Part shown: positions 45,352 to 54,300 of the stretch, piece by piece
How positions within the stretch are numbered: position 1 is the stretch's first letter
Layout: every line of letters begins with the position of its first letter
Origin: Amphibalanus amphitrite
Taxonomy: Eukaryota > Arthropoda > Thecostraca > Balanomorpha > Balanidae
DNA: 64,000 bases
NCBI RefSeq assembly: GCF_019059575.1
Contig: NW_024883429.1
Location: 25,530 to 89,529, forward strand
Direction of reading: 5' to 3'
Position numbers and translations under genes: made by a program
Notes under the pieces: model-generated
What the model saw: the letters and a program-made list of their open reading frames with translations, nothing else
Told to the model about the DNA's origin: nothing
Databases searched by the model: none

Positions 45352-46212
45352 TAACACGCGCAGTGGAAGGGTTGCGAGTACTACGCCCAGTGGAAGGGGG
45401 GGGGCGGATGTCGCCCCCCCCCCTAAGATCTCAGCTCCCAGTGGAGCTAGGAAGACGAAATTTGGAGGGTAGGTGAAGGCCTTGGGGAACTCTGTTGTGT
45501 GTGAATTTCATGACCCTAGGTCAATATCTTCAAGGTCAAATGAGGTCAAATGTGGTCAAATCTGCCATATTAGCGACTTTTTTGCGCTTTCACGCCGATA
45601 ACTCAAAAAGTTACCGGCCGATTTTCTTTTTTCTTTCACTATACAAAAGACCATACATTTTTGGGTATGTATGGTGAATTTCTAGTTAATCCAACAATAA
45701 ATATGGCAGCTAGAAGCCTGCTAAGAGTAAGATATCGCCGGCTGAAGCGGGATCGGCGGACGCGGGAAACGCGGCAATCACAATTTTGTGTTTACACACT
45801 CATAACTCAAGTTGTTACCGGCCGATTTTCAAAATTCTTTGACCATGAGATTGCCTGTACATTTCTTAGTCTTCTCACCAAATTTGACGCGAATCGAATA
45901 TAATCAGCGGTAAGGAGCGCGATGTAAAGACGGAACCGTCCCGCCCCGGCACAGTCTACAATTCAGGCGGCGCGTAACGGCTAGCGCCGGCCGCCGCGCC
46001 GCCGCGCCGCCCCGGCGGCAGGATGTTTGACTTTACACCGCTGTTACTAGAAAAGTTGTGAACCGATTTTTTTATTTCTTGCACGAGAAGATCCGCTATT
46101 CAATTCTGGACAGGTAGCCAAAATTTCACATTTATATCATGTTTGCGGCGCGAGTTATTGGCGAAAAACAGGAGGGGTGGGCGAAATCCGCCCCCCCCTT
46201 CCACTGCGCGTG
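45352..46212. mobile_element. TTAA-flanked hairpin-type element, innermost of the stack
   Basis: TTAA at 45348-45351 and 46213-46216; perfect 17-bp ends CACGCGCAGTGGAAGGG and CCCTTCCACTGCGCGTG; inner poly-G/C hairpins (GGGGGGCGGATGTCGCCCCC). The interior has GTTACCGGCCGATTTTC repeats and AGGTCAAATGAGGTCAAATG. No open frame. Confidence 0.85.
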
Positions 46213-47314
46213 TTAAAGTTTAGCACCGCTAGGGTACTGAAAATTGGTCTAGCAGGTGTAGGGTACTACATTTAGTACACGGGTGCTAAACAAATATGGG
46301 TACTTATATTAGCACCTTGATACTAAACTAGATCTCAGTTAAGTACGAATAAAATGCTTAGCTTAGCACCGCTAAGGTACCTACTGAAAATTAGTCAATT
46401 GAAAAGTACCTCTATGGTGCTAAACTTTTTTACAGTGTAGAAGCCTGATTTTTCGTATAGCTGCTCCTCTATCCTTTCTTGATGTCCACTGAAAATTTCA
46501 AATTTGTGTGGTTTTTGGTTTCGGAGATATGACCTTGTTTTTCAGGTCATGTCATGACCCAAATGACCAATTCTCAACATCTTGCGTTGGCTATGGGCCT
46601 TGTGAGCTTTTGACACCTTGGTCCTTGATTTCGGCCTTTTTTTGCCAGTCTTACATCCCACCTATATGTTGTTCGACGATGTACAGATGTCAAGGTCAGG
46701 GTCAAGGTCAACCTAGGTCATCTAAAATAATTGCGTTTTTGGCAAGCTGAGTTTACTTTTCGTCAAGTTTCTTGACTGCATTTTTGGTAAAAGCTTCTCA
46801 GATCATGATTTCATGTAATATGGACACATAAACAATCGGTGCACACATCAGTATACACACAGACATACAAACACATATCATTGACCTTGACCTAACTTGG
46901 CCTGAAATGACCTCAGCAGCAAAAACCTGGTCGGGTATTGTGACAAAGAGGTTCTAGCTGGCTTGGCACCAGAAAACGGCATCGTCATCAGTATATGATA
47001 AGCAGCGCACTTGATATCCTACGGTGACCCAAAACAGCAACATTTTTTAGTTTGACCTGACCTGGAAGGTCAATGACTGACCAGAGAAGGTAAAACTGGG
47101 TATCGTTCAATTCGTCTCTTCCCAAAGAATCTTTTTGGTCTCTACCGCGAAGCGCTATCTCCAACAGGAACGAAATGGCGCGGGGGTTGGCAAGCACCCC
47201 CCCCCCCCCATGTGCGTTCTAGGATGGGAAAATGGCATGTGCGGGCGAGGGCTAGAACACAATCTGATCAACTTCAATCATCACCATTAGCTATTTAACA
47301 TAAGAAAGCGTTCA

Positions 47315-47610
47315 AATCCGGTCCCGTAGCACAGTTGGTTAGAGCGTTGGACTCCGCATGGTGAGAGCACGCGTTCCCGGTTATGACAGTCCGGGTTCCA
47401 AGCGCGACGGGCGCTCGACATTTATGGGCCTCCTGACAGGTATGGTTGCGGTTGGTGGCAGGCCGTAGCCAGGCGAAGTCAGCGAGGGGACCGGCCGTGC
47501 GCGGCTTTGCGCGCACGTTTAACTTTGGACTCTAAATTCTGCCATAGAATCGGAATTGCGCGATCGGAAGGTAGAGGGCAGGGTCATCGCAACAAGCTTC
47601 GCTTAGCGGT
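47315..47610 (+). repeat. tRNA-derived SINE-like element
   Basis: Begins CCGTAGCACAGTTGGTTAGA, containing an A-box-like TAGCACAGTTGG, with a B-box-like GGGTTCCAAGC about 60 bases on (47394). This is a tRNA head followed by an unrelated tail. The B box departs from GGTTCGANTCC and no clover-leaf closes well, so it is not a functional tRNA gene. Confidence 0.5.
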
Positions 47611-48486
47611 GGCTCTGTCCTTGTGAATCCTTCCCATCAAAAGGTTCATCATCTCTTTGACATAGTTATCTTCTTGTCAGTCATTCTACCCACTTACCTA
47701 CATACCCCCATCATCATGACTTCGCATGCCATGAATTGGAGCCTCAAGAGATGCTCTTCTCTTCGCCAGAACGCAGCTTTACCTGCAATTGTCCACGCTT
47801 CGTGGCATACACCACCGCATGCAGACACCTAGCGAGGGTCATGCTCGCTTGCGCTTTTCCGCTTACATAGCATTTACGGCCTCTGAGGTGAATTAGGGCG
47901 CACGACCCGCACTGCGAAGCACCGCCCACATTTGCACAATTTGACGTGCACTATGCCGGGGGAGGCTGTGGGGAGCAGGTCGGTGTTCCGCTGCGCCACA
48001 GGACTTGGCTTCGAGGTTTCGGCAGGAAGCGTGGTGCGAAGGGATCGCGAGGACGTGCTACACGGGTTGTGGTCGAAATGAAGTGAGCGCCCAGCGTACG
48101 ATGACGGTGTAGTGTGCTTTATAGGAACTGCTACGGCAACCGTGATGCGCCGGTGATCGAGAAAGAAGAGAAAAAGTGTGTGCCTGGAGAGTAGAAACCA
48201 GCAAGAAGACGGGAAGATCGCTAAAAGTACGACGAAAGACCACGTTCAGCTGTGCTTGATACTGAAAGTGAAAAACTGAAAGCGTGAAAGGCGTGTAAAA
48301 CGTGTAAGACTCCTTACTCCTTAGACGGTTGATATGTGCCCCTGAACAATTATTAGGTTGACAAGGTATGAAGAGTGAAGAGGCGAAGTGGGAATGACCT
48401 TTGTCTTCTTCCTTGATTGATTGATCACAAACAGATCCACGACTGGAGGAAGCTCCTTAGAGAAAGATTATCTCTGAAGACATTAA
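47611..48486. other. Upstream region of the 48487 gene
   Basis: No gene seen. Expected to hold the promoter and 5' untranslated region of the exon beginning at 48487. Confidence 0.3.
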
Positions 48487-49819
48487 ATGACGTCGTCAAT
48501 CTTGCTAACGGTTTTGTTCTTTGCTGTGTCACGAAGCGAGAATGCAACAAGTCCTGAAGAAAAGCTTCCAGAGCCTGCAAGTTTTTCAATACCTCACTAT
48601 TATCCCCAATCTCCATGGCAACCAACGTTGCCATGGCAACCGACTCGGAATGCGTTCTCTTTGAATGGGGACCCAAAATATAGCTCCAATCCTAACGGGT
48701 CAATCCATCCTGGAAGCTCACAAGAAACCATCGGGTCAGACCTGAAAGCGCTATCGTCGAGTAGAAGATCCAAAGTTAGGGAAAATGATGGGAGAGGAAG
48801 AGAATGGCGAAAAGGTTCGGGAGACAACGCCCGCAGACGAGTCGGTGAGTCACACGTGATCTCAGAATCAGGTGGAAACCAGAGGCCCAGTGAGAACGAC
48901 GATCCATTCCGAACCGCTCACTTCTCTGTGCGCCCACTGAGTATGTCTCCATTAGAAAAACAGCGTCTGGAAAGTGAAAAATTTCGCGATTCTGGAAGCG
49001 TTCCGACCGACCATCGGCCCTTAGCCCCCGATGGGCAGGCCCAAAACTACGAAAGATATCCCCCACACGCCTCCCAAGACCCAACTCGAGGCGACACGCC
49101 ATCCCAAACCTACCGAAGTCGCTATCCCTCAGATTTCGGCGCCGGGTTCCATTCCGGTCCCGGAATCTCTCAAGGTTATGGCCAAAACTTCGGCCCCGGC
49201 TACAACGGCCGTCAGAACGGCGGCTTTGGCTACAACGGCGGCTACGGCAGCAGCAGCTACAGCGTTTACAACCAGGGATACAGCGGCTCGTACAACACAG
49301 CACCTTCGTCAGGAATCCGAGGCTGGTATGACCGCTTCCTCAGCGGCATGTCAGGAGGATATGGCGATCAAGAGGAATGTGACTGCGTGGCTTACAACCT
49401 CCTTGGTCTGGGGGCTGCGGCGGCAACTTCAGCAGCGCTGGCGGCCATCTTCCTCTTCGCCAACCTCACCAACGTCGGCCGGTCGCTGGAGGAGGAGTGG
49501 TCCCTCGGTGTCGAGCTCCTCGACCTAACTGCGTTCCTCGCCGAGCCGTTGGGTCACCTATCGCGAGGAGAGCGGGTCATATGGGACGGTAGTGACCCGA
49601 GGTCAGCGTTCGGCCGGGTGCTGCATCAGCTGCCGGAGGGAATGATGCAGAGGTCGCTTCTGGATCTCGCCGGAAGAATAAAGCCTCACGCATTGGCCGA
49701 TACAGCTGTGAGAGCAGTCTGCTATGGTTCAGGTTACAGACGTAAAAGACGAAGCGAAAACGGGACCTCAACAATTACAGGAAGATTTCTGGATAAAATT
49801 GGAATCGGCGCAAGAGATG
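48487..49819 (+). CDS. Modular Cys-x-Cys membrane protein, first exon of gene 2A
   Basis: ATG 48487 with signal peptide MTSSILLTVLFFAVSRSE. Then a long polar disordered region (about 25-220) and a Tyr/Gly/Ser-rich segment (220-275). Next come EECDCVAYN (about 298), an Ala-rich membrane segment, VGRSLEEEW, then a conserved block with VIWDGSDPRSAFG, QRSLLDLAG and AVRAVC, and a dibasic RRKRRSEN. It ends in a phase-1 donor GATG|GTGAGT (donor at 49820), after which the frame soon stops. It is a clear paralogue of the exon at 51324. No private downstream exons were found in the 1.5 kb to 51324, so it may splice to the exons starting at 53090. Family unrecognised. Confidence 0.7.
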
Positions 49820-49910
49820 GTGAGTACCCACCGCATGCGCAGACTGAATGATATTGGTGGTAAGTTCATAGACGTACAAGTCTACCATGCTTTTACTTGG
49901 CTGGTCAATT

Positions 49911-49989
49911 AAAATTAAGAGCATTAGGTACTTGCAGCACATATGACCAGTGGTCATATGTGTTGCAAGTACCTAATGCTCTTAATTTT
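49911..49989. repeat. Near-perfect 79-bp palindrome
   Basis: Two 39-base arms around a single central G at 49950 with one mismatch. The left arm starts AAAATTAAGAGCATTAGGTA; the right arm ends with its complement. The loop is too short for a microRNA precursor. It lies just downstream of the 49819 exon end. Confidence 0.85.
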
Positions 49990-51323
49990 CCATTAAACAT
50001 GACAAAGCATTATTACGATTCCAACTAGATTATCCAAGGCCGCTGCCTAGCTGTATAAGAAGTAAAATCCTTTAGTGATCTAAAGTCCTTAACATAACGT
50101 AGAAGCTAGAGAATTGCGAATGAACTACGTTATTCTTGAGCTTTCATCACAATATGATACGTTTTCCCCTTACACATGACACCTCTCTAACACTTCAATT
50201 AAATGTGACGAAAACATCCATTCGTCCCTTCCCGTCTCTCATGACATGAACTTCTGCAGGTCATAGGTGAGCTCATATACATTCATGAAGAGCTCATAAT
50301 CTGCACATTCGAGGCATACATGTGAATTTTGTTAAAGGTGTACTGGCGTTCCTTTCTATGTACGACCAATGTGTGACTGTTTCACTGCAACGACTCGAAA
50401 TTTATCGATGAGTAATACATACTCATGGCCGACGGCCACTGCATATACGACACATAACCAAGAAACAATTGACATTCACGACACATGGCATACGTAGCCG
50501 TGATCTGACCTCCTGACCTAGTACTCGTGAGTCGTGACCCGTTCACATCACACACATCGCAGCCCTCACGAATACCCAACAGGCTGTCTGTTACGGTTCA
50601 AAAACCACCCGCCGTCTCAAACTCGCGAAAAGCACGAAACATGCGCACCAACACAAACGGAGCATAACTGCAGGCATAAACCACGGATGATGGATGGGTT
50701 AATAGGGGTGCACCGTTACAAATTACCTCGGCGTCAAGCTGGGGTCTTGCCGGGGTTAGTCGTAGTTGCGCAGTGCTAGGGGTGGGGTCGCCAAAGGAGA
50801 GGGAACCTCGTCGGACATTCAGAGAGCGGCTCGTGAAGCGTGATCAGGCGCGACTCAGCACGGAAGAGTGACACCGGACGAGGCTTGCAACATTGCTGTC
50901 TGTCAGTGGCGCTTAGATAAGCATTCTGGTTGCTCTGGACATCCTGTGGGTCTTGCAAAACAAGAAAAACTGGCTATTGAAGACTGGCTATTGAAGAAAA
51001 TTTCGATATTCGATCAAGAAAATAGCCCGGGACTGCAGAGTGCCTCTATTAATTGAAAGCCCAGCTTAACAAACTGCTTTGAGATAGCAAATTGTTAAGC
51101 CATTTTGGCATGACTATTACGTTATCACAAGTTTAATTTGCTAGGCACCTACTAATGCATACTGAAGTTCCTAGAAGCCATTTGAAGTAAGATCCGCGAT
51201 TCACACGACAAGCACAACGTACCAAAGTGAAATCATGGGCTCTAACTTATGCATTGCGATAAGTGATCCGTGCTTCTAGTGACCTGACGTGAAAACCGTC
51301 CAGCCCCTGCTTAGACAGCCACT
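49990..51323. other. Region between the two first exons; no exon found
   Basis: I searched by eye for a Cys-x-Cys membrane module with a phase-1 acceptor and found none. It probably holds the promoter of the 51324 exon. Confidence 0.35.
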
Positions 51324-54300
51324 ATGAAGCCACGTTCGGTCTGTTTTCTGGTGATTTTAGCTGGAGCCATGTCCCTATCTTCCCTAGGTCTTGAGATCCC
51401 CTCCGGAAACCATTTCAGTCTCGCTCAAAGTCCATCTCGCGGTCCTCTTCCATCCCTTCCATACGCAGCGTCCGAGAGCATACAAAAAAGAAGCACCTCA
51501 AAGTCTCCTAAAGCAGGCGTTGATTTGGACTCGGGCAGGAGAAACTACAGCGCAGCGACGGACATCCCGGCTACGAACGGAAATCAGAGTGCCGATTGGG
51601 GCACCTCGACCGTCTTCCCGGGTCCAGACAGAATAAGAGCGATATACGAGCTCACTCAGGCGTCTCTGAAACCAGACAGAGTGAACTCAGTGACAGCCAG
51701 CTACGGCGAAAATATCCGCGCTGCTTGGGGAGAAGATAACTTCAAAGCAAACGATAAAAACGACCGTAATAGAAGAGGGCGTTATAGCGAATCGAAATAT
51801 AATGACGACCAGGTCTACATGGACATCGTCAACACTCCCATAAGAGAGACGACTATGTCCTCTGATAGAGCTCAATACAACAGCTACCCTTCATCAGCCC
51901 TCTCAGGGACGGGTCCCTCTGGCCTCTCCCGACGTCGGCTATGGCGCGACTGGGGCGACCCCTATAGCAGCGGCGACTGGCGCGACATCTACAATGCCCG
52001 TGGGGAGTTTGGCGAGCAGATGTCGGCCAGCGGAGGCGGCTACGGAGGGGGCACCTCCTACGGATATGGAGGCTCTCCGTCCTGTGAGTGCACTCAGTAC
52101 GATGTTCTGGGACTCTTAGCCGGAGGAGCAGCCCTCGCCGGCCTGGGGGCGTTCGTTCTACAACAAATCACAGCGAACAATGGAGGAGGAAGGGCCCTCG
52201 AAGGCAACTGGCTTCTACAATTACCATCATTTCTACGCACCAGCAATCACCTAGACAATTCGGCTGATTTTTCGTCGATGCCAAGTTTCTCAAGCCTCCT
52301 GCTGGAGCCATGGCATCGTCTTACACACGGTGAAGGCGTGATATGGGATGGCAGTGACCCAAGATCCGCGTTCGGGCACCTGTTGTACCAGCTTCCCGAC
52401 GGGTTCATCCAAAGGTCACTGACCGACCTGGTGGCCAAAATATCGCCGCGGGCTATGGCAGACGTGGCCGTGCGCGGTGTCTGTACCGCCTCGGGCTACA
52501 GAGAGAAAGAGACTGGTGACCGGCCTATCTCCAGAAGAGAGATTAGGGACGACCCTGCCAGCGCGAGAAGTGGTGAGAAGGGGAGGGCTAATTGGGATAT
52601 CTTTTATTATAATATGTCATTCGAGAGCGCTCCTGCGTAGTGCGTACACAAATTAAGGAAGTTGTCGGTACGTAACTGAGATTATGATGAAAAACCGTAG
52701 CCTCATATGCAATCGGCTGTGCCAAAGTTGTAAGAAATGAATAGTTGAAAATTGAAATCTCCTCCGGCGTTCGGGAACAATTATAGCAAAGTATGCAACA
52801 CATGAGACAGGTAGAATGCAAATGAGTAGTTTCTGTGCATGCCATTCATTGCGACAACATCTTCAATGCAGTCACACCCACAACGTAAGCATGTCGCCAA
52901 GTGAAAAAGTATTCATCGCAATTATCGGTACATGATAAAGTGACATAAACACTTTTCTAATCCCTGTACAAAGACCACCCCTCTCCTAACCTTCTTCCAT
53001 TTGACCCACAGGATCTATCAATATCGACATAAGCAATCGATAGCCAAAAGCCACCATGTTCAATGCCCATTCCCCCTTTGATCCTGCAGGTTACGCCAGC
53101 TCGGGAGGCAGCTGCGACTGTTTTGCGGGCATTGTTGGTGCCTTGGCCGGGTTCGCAGCATTGGGAGCACTGGTGGCCTTCGCCATCGCTACAGCTACCA
53201 CTACCACCACGACTACAGCAGCCCCGGCAGCCGGCGGAGGCAGGGCGCTGATGCCGCCAGGTGAGTGGTTGATGAGGTTGGTGGGTTTTAATGGCGAGTT
53301 CAAGGAGGGGTTGTTATGTGTTCATGAAGTAGAAGTCTGACCAGTGGCGGATCCTGGGGGGGGGGTCCACGGGGTCATGACCCCCCCCCAAAAGGTCTGA
53401 GAGGGTCATTTGACCCCCCCCCCCCAAAAGCCGAAGACCTAAATGCGTTATAGACGCCGTCTTGCATGCTCAAAATCACCCATGGGTGTAACTTTGGAAA
53501 CGACATTGGGGGTGCAAACTAGGGAAGGGGCCTCCAAGTGGCGGGGCCTCCAGTTCGCAGGGGCCTCCTAAGGAGCATGTACAAATTTACATATGTACAT
53601 ACATAACGAGCGAGCGAAGATGGACAGTGCTCGACGAGTAGGGTAGGTTCTTTCGAAACTTTAACCCTCGCCCTTGTAGGGAGGGGGGGGGGTCGGATCG
53701 ACCCTACTCAGTTTTTCGCGAATAACTAGCGCAAAAAGCGGCTGATCGCGACGAAACTTTTAGTATCCTCGAGTTACTAAATTTTACACACACCCTTAAA
53801 AATCATATGACCCTACCTAAATGACCTTTAACCTGTTATCTATTACTCGAGACCATGTTTGGCCAGAATCGAAATTCGGCGTATGTCAGCTCACATTATT
53901 CGCGCGGATCCAGTCTTTCCAGTCGTGCATAACTACTGACAAAATATCATGAGTGCACTTGTTTTATTTCACCATTTTACATTGAATATTCTTGCTCTGT
54001 ATTTGAAACAAAGAATTTTGCGTATTTTATAATTCTTAGTGCCAATAAAGGGATGACACATTGGGGGTGCAACATAAACATTGAGGGTGCATAATTTAAC
54101 TTTGGGGGTGCAACTGCACCCTCAAAAGTATACAAAGTTACGCCCCTGAAATCACCTGTCAAACACTTATGAGCTAATACCTTTGTTTTTCTGGATCGTG
54201 TTGCGTGAAAAGGCGTATTGAAGGCCAGAATCTTACTCGTTTTTGTCTCAACCGTGCGAGCACCAGGGGATGATCCAGGAAAACTCCAAGGGGATGGTCA

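Larger units (their letters stand above)
43299..46437. mobile_element. CACTGTAAAAA-ended DNA element nested in the outer element
   Basis: Left CACTGTAAAAAAAGTTTAGCA and right TGCTAAACTTTTTTACAGTG, bounded by TA. Subterminal GGTACT/TAGCACC words are repeated at both ends (43320-43390 and 46213-46435). The interior includes the hAT-like MITE, a GAAGT-rich imperfect duplication (44160-44470) and the TTAA element. Confidence 0.65.
43202..47255. mobile_element. Outer CTAG-bounded hairpin-type element of a nested stack
   Basis: Perfect 20-bp inverted ends CTAGCCCTCGCCCGCACATG and CATGTGCGGGCGAGGGCTAG, each followed inward by long poly-G/poly-C. Right interior (46540-47100) carries AGGTCA/TGACCT words like the TTAA elements. 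CTAG takes the place of TTAA. It contains three further elements (43299-46437, 43591-43967 and 45352-46212). Confidence 0.7.

Noticed and set aside
47315-47420. A tRNA gene.
   Set aside because: A-box-like sequence is good but the B box is altered, the stems do not close and a long unrelated tail follows; better explained as a SINE.
50345-50400. A CDCFTATT stretch as a missing module exon of the 48487 gene.
   Set aside because: No membrane segment or GGGR follows and no acceptor is in phase.
53056-53340. A separate 94-residue gene starting at ATG 53056.
   Set aside because: The acceptor at 53089 and donor at 53261, with matching phases and module homology, make it exon 2 of the 51324 gene; the ATG lies in the intron.
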